A stretch of 59,264 bases of DNA from Symploca sp. SIO2C1 (lineage in GTDB: Bacteria; Cyanobacteriota; Cyanobacteriia; Cyanobacteriales; Coleofasciculaceae), in the NCBI GenBank assembly GCA_010692635.1, contig JAAHGL010000011.1:1-59264 (forward strand). The letters are read 5' to 3'. A program made the translations under genes and the position numbers. The notes beneath the pieces are model-generated. The model did no database searches. It saw only the letters and a list, made by a program, of their open reading frames with translations, and was not told the DNA's origin. Below are positions 33,330-42,071 of the stretch, piece after piece; within the stretch, counting starts at the first letter, position 1; every line of letters starts with the position of its first letter.

Positions 33330-34679
33330 TTAATAACTTGCTTTGTTTGCTAGGTTTAAAAACTTTGTTACCGCAGACTGGAACAGAAGTTTGATTGTTC
33401 CAGTAGGACCATTACGATGTTTGACAATTATTACCTCGGCTACATCTCGATCTGGAGAATCCTCATGATAATAAGAGTCTCTATATAACATCATAATTAA
33501 ATCACTATCTTGTTCTATACTGCCACTCTCACGCAAATCGGACATCATCGGTCGCTTGTTAGTACGAGATTCAACCCCTCGACTCAGCTGAGAAAGGGCA
33601 ATAATGGGAACATTCAGTTCTCGAGCTAATCCTTTAAGGCTTCGGGTAATCCGAGACAGTTCTTGCACTCTATTATCAGAGCTAGTTCCTTCCATCAATT
33701 GCAAATAATCAATTAAAACTAAGCCTAACTTACTCCCTTGTGCTGCCTGAAGACGCCGGGTCTGAGCTCGTATCTGCATGACTGTCTGATTCGCAGTATC
33801 ATCAATGAAAATCGGCAATTCTGATAAAGCTCCCAAAGCGTGGCTCAAAGCTCCCCATTGATTTTGACTAATACGCCCAGTCCGCAGATAGTTACTTTCA
33901 ATGCCTGCCTCGCTAGCCAGCAGTCGCTGTACTAGTTGCTCTTTCGACATTTCCAAACTAAAAATTGCTACGGGCAAATTTTCAGCAATGTTACGAGCAA
34001 TTCCTAAAGCAAAACTAGTTTTGCCCATTGCCGGTCTACCAGCAACGATAATAAGATCAGAACGCTGAAAGCCACCAGTTAATGCATCTAGGTCATAGAA
34101 ATTCGAGGGAAGCCCAGGTAGAGCAACACCTTCATGGCGGGTTTCTATTTCCTGAAAAGTCTGGATTAAAGTTTCTGAAATTCGTACCAAACCTTGTTGA
34201 GGACGAGATTGAGTAATGCTGAAAATCTTTTGTTCTGCTTTGTCGAGGACATTTTCCAACTCGGTAGATGTTTCATAACCCAGCTGTACAATCTCGTTAC
34301 CAGCCTTAATCAATTGCCGACGCAGGTACTTGTCCATAACCAATGTCGCGTAGCGATCAATATTGACAGCTGATACAGTGCGCTCAACTAGCTGCGCTAA
34401 CTTACTCTGACCACCAATTTTTTCTAATGATTCATGGTCATACAGCCAGCTAGTGACACTCATCAAATCTGTTGGTTTACCCTGACTATAGAGCAATAAA
34501 GCAACTTGGTAAATATCTTTGTGAGCATTGATATAGAAAGCTTCTGGCTTCAGCATATCAGCAATCCGACCGATAGCTTCAGGGTCTAGCAAAATGCCTC
34601 CGAGAATTGACTCCTCAGCATCGATGTTCTGAGGGGGTAAAGAGTTGCTCAATGCAGAAAAATTAAGTTCTTGTGCCAT
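33330..34679 (-). CDS. dnaB: Replicative DNA helicase DnaB
   Basis: Unwinds DNA at the replication fork as a hexamer. 449 aa: N-terminal primase-binding domain (PPQNIDAEESILGGILLDPEAI), then a RecA-like domain with Walker A GRPAMGKTSFALGIA, IFSLEMSKEQL, Walker B-like LVLIDYLQLM, SQLSRGVE and DLRESGSIEQDSD. Start at the ATG (34679); a TTG two codons upstream is less likely. No intein is present, although dnaB inteins are common in cyanobacteria. Downstream of rplI on the same strand. Confidence 0.97.
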   Translation of the reverse strand: MAQELNFSALSNSLPPQNIDAEESILGGILLDPEAIGRIADMLKPEAFYINAHKDIYQVALLLYSQGKPTDLMSVTSWLYDHESLEKIGGQSKLAQLVERTVSAVNIDRYATLVMDKYLRRQLIKAGNEIVQLGYETSTELENVLDKAEQKIFSITQSRPQQGLVRISETLIQTFQEIETRHEGVALPGLPSNFYDLDALTGGFQRSDLIIVAGRPAMGKTSFALGIARNIAENLPVAIFSLEMSKEQLVQRLLASEAGIESNYLRTGRISQNQWGALSHALGALSELPIFIDDTANQTVMQIRAQTRRLQAAQGSKLGLVLIDYLQLMEGTSSDNRVQELSRITRSLKGLARELNVPIIALSQLSRGVESRTNKRPMMSDLRESGSIEQDSDLIMMLYRDSYYHEDSPDRDVAEVIIVKHRNGPTGTIKLLFQSAVTKFLNLANKASY

Positions 34680-34763
34680 AGCCAAAGCAGTAATTTAAAG
34701 CTCAAACTGGCTTAGTGTGACATACTCCCACACCAAATCATAGATTATGGAAGACGGTAGATA

Positions 34764-34918
34764 ATTTAGAATTTAGAATTTAGAATTTAGAATTTAGAAT
34801 TTTGGTCTAAGACCTCTTGGTTTACGAAGAAATAAAAGGGGAGTGTACGTAGAGTATGGGAAGATTCTCCTCTTCCCATACCTAACACCTAATACCTAAA
34901 ACCTAACACCTAACACCT
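34764..34918. repeat. Heptamer arrays between rplI and dnaB
   Basis: 34764-34802 is (ATTTAGA)n, and 34877-34918 is (ACCTAACACCT)-type units, the reverse complement of the TTAGGTG repeat seen at 7264 and 22960. Both lie in the 238-bp gap between dnaB and rplI. Confidence 0.75.
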
Positions 34919-35376
34919 TAATTTGGTGCAACATGAATTTCTATTGTTGCTGTGACTTCTGGATGTAGCTTAACTTCAGCCTTGTAGAAACCAAGCTTGC
35001 TGATTTCCGGTACGGTGATTCCTCGCCTGTCTACTTCATGACTAGTAGCCTCCTGAATTATTTCGGCTACTTCTGAGGCAGTAACAGTACCAAAGATTGC
35101 TTCATCTTCACCCACTTGCTTGCGGATGGTAAAACGACCGATGGTTTCCAGGGCCGTTTTACGGGCTTCAGCTTGCCTTTGAATCTCAATTAAACGTTGC
35201 CGCTCTCGCTCTTTGCGCTGTTCAACTTGCTTAATAATGCCAGCAGTAGCCAGGGAGCCGATGGATCTGGGAATAAGATAATTGCGGGCATAGCCAGGAG
35301 CTACTTCCACTAGATCTCCATTTTTTCCTAGCTTTCTAACATCTTGATTAAGAACTACTTGCACTCGTTTAGACAT
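34918..35376 (-). CDS. rplI: 50S ribosomal protein L9
   Basis: 152 aa, full length. Starts [44 protein letters not shown], the L9 N-terminal RNA-binding domain, followed by the long connecting helix and the C-terminal domain ([16 protein letters not shown]...). The upstream gap 35377-36146 contains an IS-end-like pair region (35605-35735), (TTACTCA) heptamers at 35737-35770 and a strong palindrome at 36078-36107. Confidence 0.97.
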   Translation of the reverse strand: MSKRVQVVLNQDVRKLGKNGDLVEVAPGYARNYLIPRSIGSLATAGIIKQVEQRKERERQRLIEIQRQAEARKTALETIGRFTIRKQVGEDEAIFGTVTASEVAEIIQEATSHEVDRRGITVPEISKLGFYKAEVKLHPEVTATIEIHVAPN

Positions 35377-35604
35377 AGTGTTTTCTCTGTTAAGGACTTC
35401 ACAATCACAGTTGTGCTTCAGAACACCCCATCATACGAAAATCTGTTGTGCGATCGCAAGCAATTTGTCATTTGTCATTTGTTGTTTGTTGTTTGCGAAT
35501 ATCTTTCTTGTCTCTCCCAGCTTTCCCAGCGTCCCAGCCTCCGAGCATCCCAGCATCCCCGTGTCTATTTTCAGAGAAGAAGCGATCGCTGCCCTTTAAT
35601 TAGG

Positions 35605-35735
35605 GCTTGCTGCATGAGTGTGAAAGCTATGGCAGACAAGGGTTTCAATCCTTTTTAGGCAAAACTTGAGCCAAGGTTTTTGAGTCTATCGATATAAAAA
35701 CCTTGCACTTTAACCGGGAAATCTAAACATGAATT
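35605..35735. mobile_element. Degenerate IS-end/MITE-like element, copy 1
   Basis: AGGGCTTGCTGCATGAGTGTGAAAGCTATG at the left and AAACCTTGCACTTTAACCGGGAAAT at the right; the same two ends with about the same spacing recur at 47527-47660, and the right end alone near 30608. The interior is diverged and has no frame. Probably a nonautonomous derivative of an insertion sequence. Confidence 0.5.
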
Positions 35736-36077
35736 CTTGACTCATTACTCATTACTCATTACTCATTACTTCAAAAATTAGAAAAATTTTTGAAGTAATT
35801 TGTCCTGATGAAGGCAGCAAATTCTGTTTTCTTGAGTAGGCAGACTTTTTTTTTGATATTACCTTTACTTTATGCGTATCTTAGATATTACTGCTTCTAC
35901 CTTAGCAAGATTCCCTACCGCTCAATTGTTAGCTGGTCGGCATTCATCTCACCGTTAAACCATTGGCGGTACTCGGCTACGCCTCGATAAATCCGCCTCG
36001 GTTATAGCGGGAGCCTTCTGCCGACATTAAGGTAAACTGGACATTGGCAAAGGAGATTGCTATAACCAAGGTGCTAA

Positions 36078-36107
36078 GAATCCCCCTTTTAGAAAAAAGG
36101 GGGATTC
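36078..36107. terminator. Palindrome GAATCCCCCTTTT...AAAAGGGGGATTC
   Basis: A near-perfect 13-bp inverted repeat with a 4-base loop, 40 bp past the amidase stop. It could stop amidase transcripts, although no long T-run follows on that strand. The sequence also matches a palindrome type that is scattered in many cyanobacterial genomes. Confidence 0.5.
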
Positions 36108-36146
36108 TCAAAACAATCTTGAGTAAAGATTATTGTTATTAAACAA

Positions 36147-37781
36147 TCAATAGTCAAAATTTTCACCGGGTAAGGCGGGAGTGTTTGCTGGCGCTCTCCT
36201 AAACTGGGTCGCCTGTTCGTAAGCGTAAGCCAATCCCAGTAAGGTTGGCTCGCTGTAAGGGGAGCCAAAGAAGGTCAATCCTATCGGCAATCCCTGCTGA
36301 GTAAAGCCCATCGGCACGGAAATTGCCGGAAAACCGGAAACATTAGCTAAGTATCCTGGTATATAAGGGTCATCTGACTGACATTGGTACGTGGGATCTT
36401 CGACTGTGTACACAGGACCAGCGGGACAAGTCATGGTAGGAAAAATGATCGCGTCGAGATTTTTAGCACTCATAGCAGACAAAATCTCTTGGCGGACCCG
36501 TGGAAACTCGAAGTGGATGATGTAGAGATATTCTGTATCGGCAAGTCCTGAGTGTTTTAAAGCTTCTTCAAAACCCCTCACTCGACCGGGATTGAGGCTT
36601 TGTTCCGAATTGGCAATTTGATTAGACATGCTGAGGGAGAGCATTTCCTCGAGACTGTCGGGAAATGGGGGTTGGAGAGTTTTGAGGTAATGCTCGATTT
36701 GCGGTTCAAACTCGGCTTCTGTGACCTTTGCCATAAAAGGCCAGAGGTTTTCCAACTTGGGGGAGAAGTCCACAACCTCTACCGTTGCACCTAATTCCTT
36801 TAGTTTGGCAACCGCTGCCTCCGTTAAGGCATCTACCTCTCGATTCCCCCCCTGAAAATCGATTGCTACCCCAATTCGTGCGCCTTTGAGGGCATTGTTA
36901 TCGAGAAACTGGGTGTAATCTTGGTAGGACTTCTCCTTACTTTCCAGGGTGCGGTGGTCATCGGGATCAACTCCTGCCATAATGCCAAGGCCGATCGCTG
37001 CATCCCTGACTGTCCGTGCCATCGGACCTGCCGAATCGAAGGAGAGAGTTAGAGGAACAATGCCATTCCGACTCACCAAGCCTTGGGTTGGCTTGATGCC
37101 GACAATGCCAGCTACCGCCGCTGGACCGCGAATAGAGCCAGAGGTATCGGTTCCGGTTGCTAGCATAGCAAAATTTGCCGCGATCACGGCTCCACTCCCC
37201 CCACTCGAACCAGAAGGATCGCGTCTCAAGTTGTAGGGATTGAGGGTCAGTCCCCCTAGGGAACTGTAACCAAGCCAGCCATAGGATTCGGCGAATTCGC
37301 TCATATTGGCTTTAGCAAGGATAATGGCTCCCGCCTCTCGCAGCTTTTGGACTGTAAAAGCATCATCAGCAGGTAGAGACCCCTGCAAGAGAACAGAACC
37401 GGCTGCGGTGGGCAGATCGGCAGTGTCGTAGTTATCTTTAAGAATAATGGGAATTCCGTGCAGGGGACTACGCGGACCCTTCTGTTGGCGTTCCTGGTCA
37501 AGTTCTCTAGCTCTAGCAAGGGCATTGGGATTAATAGAAATCAGCGCATTAAGTTTCGGACCCTGCTCGTCGTAGGCTTGAATACGATTGAGATAGAGTT
37601 GCACTAATTTTTCGGAGGTGAGTGCCCCATCATCGAAAGCTCTGTTAATATCGGCGATCGTTGCTTCCCTCAAGCGAAATGTTTCAGCCACTGCTGTCAG
37701 AGGGAGAGCACTCAGACTCAAAGCCGAGAGATAGGTGAGAACTTGTCTGGCAATTTTGGAAAAAGTACGCTGCTTTTTCAT
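36147..37781 (-). CDS. Exported amidase-signature family protein
   Basis: About 544 aa from MKKQRTFSKIA; the longer frame has 76 implausible N-terminal residues. The start gives a signal peptide (basic residues, then VLTYLSALSLSALPLTAVAETF), so export to the periplasm is likely. Catalytic Ser-cisSer-Lys set: Lys in IILKDNYDT, GSSGGSGAV and the nucleophile Ser in TDTSGSIRGPAAVAG. It hydrolyses an amide of unknown identity; an aryl acylamidase or peptide amidase role is possible. The gap 37782-38189 is pyrimidine-rich (CCCCCTTGCTTCCTCGACTCC) with no other feature. Confidence 0.88.
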   Translation of the reverse strand: MKKQRTFSKIARQVLTYLSALSLSALPLTAVAETFRLREATIADINRAFDDGALTSEKLVQLYLNRIQAYDEQGPKLNALISINPNALARARELDQERQQKGPRSPLHGIPIILKDNYDTADLPTAAGSVLLQGSLPADDAFTVQKLREAGAIILAKANMSEFAESYGWLGYSSLGGLTLNPYNLRRDPSGSSGGSGAVIAANFAMLATGTDTSGSIRGPAAVAGIVGIKPTQGLVSRNGIVPLTLSFDSAGPMARTVRDAAIGLGIMAGVDPDDHRTLESKEKSYQDYTQFLDNNALKGARIGVAIDFQGGNREVDALTEAAVAKLKELGATVEVVDFSPKLENLWPFMAKVTEAEFEPQIEHYLKTLQPPFPDSLEEMLSLSMSNQIANSEQSLNPGRVRGFEEALKHSGLADTEYLYIIHFEFPRVRQEILSAMSAKNLDAIIFPTMTCPAGPVYTVEDPTYQCQSDDPYIPGYLANVSGFPAISVPMGFTQQGLPIGLTFFGSPYSEPTLLGLAYAYEQATQFRRAPANTPALPGENFDY

Positions 37782-38189
37782 ACACAATAAACTAGTAGTT
37801 TTGTAACTCTTTTTTCTGCAGAAAAATATTATGCCACATATATGGTCAAAGCTTTCCTGGCGGCAGAAGAGTTGGTCATACGGGGAGGATTTTGTTGAAA
37901 GAGAGTCCAAATCTTCTGAACCTGTTTGTTGTACTTTGACAAGTTTTGCTTTCTCCCTCCTGCTCCCGGTAAACAAAATTTTGGTTGGAATTTCTAGCGA
38001 AGTATCCAAATAATCATTAGTTCTCCTTTATCTCCCCATCTCCCTGCTTTTTTTTTGCTCACCCCCCCCTTGCTTCCTCGACTCCCTCGGCTCCCCCTGC
38101 TCTTTTTTCCCTTAACCTAGTATTATTGAGTTGTGTAAGCCTTCGCAAATTAATACAGAATATTTTTTTCAGGAGTTATAGGGCAGTCA

Positions 38190-39068
38190 ATGATGATCTC
38201 AAATCAAGAAGTTAATAAGGGTAAATCAAAATTTGATGACATTTATAATGTAGACGATCCGGTAAGTTATTATGAATCTTTATGTCTTCAAAAAGAGTAT
38301 GAATTGCCAGAGTTAGCCAAACCCTATTTCACTACCATTATTGATGCTTATTTGAAGTATCAACCTGTGACTCCTTTAAAAATCTTAGACTTAGGATGCT
38401 CTTACGGTATTAATGCTGCGATCTTGAAATTTAACAAAACCATTAATGAGCTTTATCAGCATTACACTAGTTCCTCACGCCTTGAACTGACAAAAACTTT
38501 GCGTAGAGACCTAGATTACCATTGGCTTCATCAATCTAGCTTCGATAAGAAATTGCAGCTTTTAGGTCTAGACATTTCTAAGGCAGCTATTGATTACTCA
38601 GTGGAGTCCCAACTATTGGACGTTGGGATTTGTGCCGATCTTGAAAATCAGCCATTGTCCAAGGAGCATTATAGTAAACTGCGAGATCTCAATCTGTTAA
38701 TCTCAACTGGATGCGTAGGATATATTACAGAAGTTACATTTGACAAAATTCTTGCTGCTGTAGGCAATCCCGGTCAACTCTGGGGTGGAGTTTTCGTTTT
38801 GAGAGTTTTCGATTTTTCTAAATTTAATGGAGTTCTAGACAAATATCACTTAGTTCCGATAAAAACTGCGGTGACAATCAAGCAGCGTAAATTCTCATCT
38901 GTTAGTGAGAAAAAACATATGATTGAGCTTATTGAGCAACAAGGACTAAGTGCTGAACTTGAAAAAGTTTCTGACTACTTATTGGCCGAATTATTTCTCA
39001 TAGTTCCGCGTGATATTTTAGAAACAACAGCAGTAGAAACGCTACTTTCTGATCTTAAATTAACCTGA
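38190..39068 (+). CDS. SAM-dependent methyltransferase-like protein
   Basis: 292 aa. The SAM-binding motif I is KILDLGCSYGINAA near residue 65, with LLGLDIS (motif II-like acidic residue) near 125 and LLISTGCVGY as a later strand. I cannot assign a substrate. It is on the same strand as, and upstream of, a second methyltransferase and PKS-C, so a tailoring role in that locus is possible. No truncation is seen. The gap to the next gene (39069-39347) contains two variants of the in-frame insert element. Confidence 0.75.
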   Translation: MMISNQEVNKGKSKFDDIYNVDDPVSYYESLCLQKEYELPELAKPYFTTIIDAYLKYQPVTPLKILDLGCSYGINAAILKFNKTINELYQHYTSSSRLELTKTLRRDLDYHWLHQSSFDKKLQLLGLDISKAAIDYSVESQLLDVGICADLENQPLSKEHYSKLRDLNLLISTGCVGYITEVTFDKILAAVGNPGQLWGGVFVLRVFDFSKFNGVLDKYHLVPIKTAVTIKQRKFSSVSEKKHMIELIEQQGLSAELEKVSDYLLAELFLIVPRDILETTAVETLLSDLKLT

Positions 39069-39124
39069 GTTCGACGTAAGCAAAAGGGAAGAAACAAATA
39101 AATCCTCTTCCCTTGGAGCCTTCT

Positions 39125-39300
39125 AATCTGAAAATAGATGCGGGGACGCGGGGACGCGGAGACGCGGAGAAAGAGAGATTTTCATCCTTCGTTGTGAACG
39201 AAAGTTCATGGAAGTCTGACTTGAAAATAGGAGTCAGGAGTCAGGAGAGATTGATTTTCGTTCATGGTGGTGAAAAAAATTTTTCATTTGGACTGCCTTG
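39125..39300. repeat. Two intergenic variants of the insert element
   Basis: 39125-39219 has the TGAAAATAGATGCGGGG opening with GCGGGGAC octamers, and 39220-39300 has TTGAAAATAGGAGTC with GAGTCAG heptamers; the second ends GGTGGTGAAA...TTTCATTTGGACTGCCTTG like the 90-bp inserts in PKS-A and PKS-C. The outer ends are shared while the central short repeats differ. Confidence 0.65.
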
Positions 39301-39347
39301 TAAGTAGGCAATAGGCAATAGTGAAGAACCTAATTTCATAGGTAAAT

Positions 39348-40077
39348 ATGCAAGATAATAAAATCCAGTGGGTCTATAGTGCGCCAAATAACTACGAACT
39401 TAGCGATCGCTATAACCAATGGGCTAAAGACTACGAACGAGATTTAAATGAAACTTTTGGTCGTCTCAAACGCGAACCCATTGCTGATCTAACGTTTAAA
39501 TACGTTCCTAGAAACGGTCGAATTTTATACCAAATCCGGTTATTGTGGGGTACTTATCAAAATCCCCAAATCTTTTCCAGACAAAGGCTTTGATTTTTTT
39601 TAATAGACCCTTGGTAAAGCGGATTTGGTATTAGATGTGGGAGCAGGCACAGGTCTAGTCGGTGAATGGCTGCATGAGGAAGGCTATCACAACTTGGTGG
39701 GAATCGATATGTCCGAAGGGATGCTTGCTGAGGCTCAAAGCAAGAATATCTACACTGAGTTACGCACCATGGTATTGGGGGAACCTTTAGATTTTCCTAC
39801 TGCTACTTTTGATGGTGTTACTGCTTGTGGCGTATTTACTTACGGACATGCTCCAAGTCGTTCTTTTGATGAGTTGATTCGTGTTACCAAACCAGAAGGG
39901 TATATTATTTTTACTCTACGCCCCGACTTCTACGAGAACAGCGATTTTCAAGCCAAAATGGCGGACTTAGAAGCACAAGACAAGTGGAAATTAGCAGAGC
40001 TTGGAGATAAATATCAAGCAGAACACACAGAGCAAGGTTCTATATATTTTCAAACTTGGGTCTATCAGATAAAGTAA
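39348..40077 (+). pseudogene. SAM methyltransferase interrupted by a 103-bp element
   Basis: The N-terminal frame 39348-39593 (MQDNKIQWVYSAPNNYELSDRYNQWAKDYERDL) ends inside the inserted element, and the C-terminal frame 39625-40077 starts with LDVGAGTGLVGEWL (motif I), then LVGIDMSEGML. Removing the element (39528-39630) with one copy of the TTA target duplication restores a continuous frame of about 207 residues and a perfect RILDVGAGTG. The intact form would be a class I methyltransferase. It is 16 bp from PKS-C and was probably in its operon. Now expected to be inactive unless the element excises. Confidence 0.85.
39528..39630. mobile_element. 103-bp MITE-like element, copy 1 (in the methyltransferase gene)
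   Basis: Perfect 11-bp terminal inverted repeats TACCAAATCCG and CGGATTTGGTA, flanked by TTA on both sides (39525-39527 and 39631-39633), consistent with a 2-3 bp target duplication. There is no frame inside. The copy at 41913-42015 has the same length and differs at a single base, so transposition was recent. Confidence 0.88.
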
Positions 40078-40093
40078 GCTTGGGGCTAAACTA

Positions 40094-42028
40094 ATGAGTA
40101 CAAATAATGAACAACGCTATGTTCAATTGATGAAGGTAGCGTCACAAAAAATAGCTGATTTACAAGCCGAAATTGAGAGATTAAAACAAAAAGAACGGGA
40201 ACCGATCGCCATTGTTGGTATGGGTTGTCGCTTGGGACCAGCGGATAATCCTGAAGAATTTTGGGACTTACTTGCCAATGGTGTAGATGCCATTCGAGAA
40301 GCACCCAAAGGTCATCATGCTTATCTCGATCCATACTACGATCCGGAGTCTAGTCTACCAGGTAAGATATACATAAATCGTGCTGCGTTTCTCAACCAAT
40401 CTCCCGCCGATTTTGATGCCAGTTTTTTTGGCATTTCGCCTCAGGAGGCGGCGAGTTTAGATCCTCAACATCGGTTGTTGATGGAAGTAGCTTGGGAAGC
40501 TTTAGAGCGTGCTTCGCTGGTGCCGGAAAAATTGGCAGGTAGCCAGACAGGAGTTTTTGTCGGGATATGCGCCAATGACTACGCTTGGCAACTTGTTAAA
40601 CAAGACCCTAGGGAAACAGATTTTTACATCGGATCGGGGAATGCCTATAGCCCAGCAGCAGGACGCCTTTCCTACTTCTTCGATTTTACCGGACCTTGTC
40701 TAGCCGTTGATACTGGTTGTGCTTCTTCCTTGGCTGCCGTTCACTTGGCAGTTGGTAGCTTGCGCAAGGGAGATTGTAATCTGGCACTGGCTGGAGGTGT
40801 CCAGCTATACCTCTCACCAGAATATTGGATTAACCTTTGTAAATCGGGGATGTTGTCTCCAGATGGTCGTTGTAAAACCTTTGATGCGAGTGCAGATGGT
40901 TACGCTCGTGGGGAAGGTTGTGGCATAGTTGTTCTCAAACGTCTTGCCGATACACAAGCTGATGGTGATAAGATTCTGGCCTTGATTAGAGGTACGGCTC
41001 ATGGGCAAGATGGACGAACTAGTGGTCTAACTGTACCCAGTGGCTCTTCTCAACAAGCGGTGATTCGCAGAGCGCTTGCTAATGCAGGTGTTAAGCCGAG
41101 TGAAGTCAATTATATTGAGGCTCATGGCACAGGGACTTCTTGGGGAGATCCAATTGAAGCTAATGCTTTAGGGAGAGTCTTTCGCAAACGAGAAGAACCT
41201 CTGCTCTTAGGAACCGCGAAAACTAATATCGGACATTTGGAAGGAGCATCTGGCATAGCAGGGCTGATCAAAATCGTTCTCTCTCTACAGAATGAAGAGA
41301 TTCCACCTCACCTACACTTTAAGGAGCCTAGTCCTTACATTGCTTGGGAGGATCTACCGCTCAAAGTGGTAACTGAACGGATACAATGGCCACCAACAGA
41401 CAAAACTAGGATTGCTGGACTCAGTTCTTTTGGGTTTAGTGGTATCAATATCCATGCTGTCCTTTCAGAAGCTCCCGCAGTTACATCCAAAAGTGAGGAT
41501 AAAACTGTCGAGCGCTCCCTACATCTGCTCACCCTTAGCGCTAAAACCAAACCCGCTCTTGAGCAAATGGTTCACAACTACTCAAAGCACTTAGCCGCTC
41601 ATCCCAACTTAGACTGGGCGGATATCTGCTTTACCACCAATACTCGCCGCACCCATTTCCCGGAACGTTTGGCTATTGTTGCTGACTCCACTGCTCAGGC
41701 ACGGGAACAGTTATTAGCTTATCAAGCGGGGACAGAAAACACTCACCAATTACAAGGCAGTCCCGATGAAAAAAATTTCACCACCATAGATAAAAATCAA
41801 TCTCTCCGCGTCCCCGCGTCCCCGCGTCCCCGCGTCTATTTTCAAGGCAGCAAGAACGAAACTCAACCTCAAATCGCTTTTCTGTTTACAGATCAAGGTT
41901 CCCAGTATCTGATACCAAATCCGGTTATTGTGGGGTACTTATCAAAATCACCAAATCTTTTCCAGACAAAGGCTTTGATTTTTTTTAATAGACCCTTGGT
42001 AAAGCGGATTTGGTATTACTGGCTCTGA
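40094..42028 (+). CDS. PKS-C, first fragment: ketosynthase and start of AT
   Basis: N-terminal helical docking segment (residues 1-35), then a KS with Cys209 in a VDTGCASSL variant of the usual [20 protein letters not shown] and KTNIGHLEGASG. The linker holds the same 30-residue insert as PKS-A. The AT begins FLFTDQGSQYL, with Asp replacing the conserved Gly of GQGSQ, and the frame then enters the 103-bp element and stops at 42028. The remaining AT core including the GHSxG nucleophile is missing from the DNA. Start at ATG 40094, 16 bp after the methyltransferase. Very similar to PKS-A in the linker region, so the two share a recent origin. Confidence 0.87.
   Translation: MSTNNEQRYVQLMKVASQKIADLQAEIERLKQKEREPIAIVGMGCRLGPADNPEEFWDLLANGVDAIREAPKGHHAYLDPYYDPESSLPGKIYINRAAFLNQSPADFDASFFGISPQEAASLDPQHRLLMEVAWEALERASLVPEKLAGSQTGVFVGICANDYAWQLVKQDPRETDFYIGSGNAYSPAAGRLSYFFDFTGPCLAVDTGCASSLAAVHLAVGSLRKGDCNLALAGGVQLYLSPEYWINLCKSGMLSPDGRCKTFDASADGYARGEGCGIVVLKRLADTQADGDKILALIRGTAHGQDGRTSGLTVPSGSSQQAVIRRALANAGVKPSEVNYIEAHGTGTSWGDPIEANALGRVFRKREEPLLLGTAKTNIGHLEGASGIAGLIKIVLSLQNEEIPPHLHFKEPSPYIAWEDLPLKVVTERIQWPPTDKTRIAGLSSFGFSGINIHAVLSEAPAVTSKSEDKTVERSLHLLTLSAKTKPALEQMVHNYSKHLAAHPNLDWADICFTTNTRRTHFPERLAIVADSTAQAREQLLAYQAGTENTHQLQGSPDEKNFTTIDKNQSLRVPASPRPRVYFQGSKNETQPQIAFLFTDQGSQYLIPNPVIVGYLSKSPNLFQTKALIFFNRPLVKRIWYYWL
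41753..41850. repeat. 90-bp in-frame insert flanked by CAAGGCAG direct repeats (PKS-C)
   Basis: 8-bp direct repeats at 41753-41760 and 41843-41850 bound a unit of exactly 90 bp with an (8-bp) CGCGTCCC run of four copies. It sits at the same codon position as the insert in PKS-A (reverse strand), encoding [20 protein letters not shown] followed by [10 protein letters not shown]. Confidence 0.8.
41913..42015. mobile_element. 103-bp MITE-like element, copy 2 (in PKS-C)
   Basis: Same 103 bp as the copy at 39528, one base different. Unlike that copy, the flanks do not match (TGA on the left, TTA on the right), and about 225 codons of AT are absent between them. This is what is expected if two insertions recombined, or if a deletion started at the element. 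Confidence 0.85.
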
Positions 42029-42071
42029 GGAGAACATTTTACCGACTGACCCGGAATATTGGTTAGATCAT

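Noticed and set aside
33330-34679. Intein in dnaB
   Set aside because: The helicase motifs run on without interruption and the length is normal.
35344-35658. Two plus-strand frames upstream of rplI
   Set aside because: Low-complexity sequence over repeats (CCCAGC, CATTTGT), no ribosome site, partly antisense to rplI.
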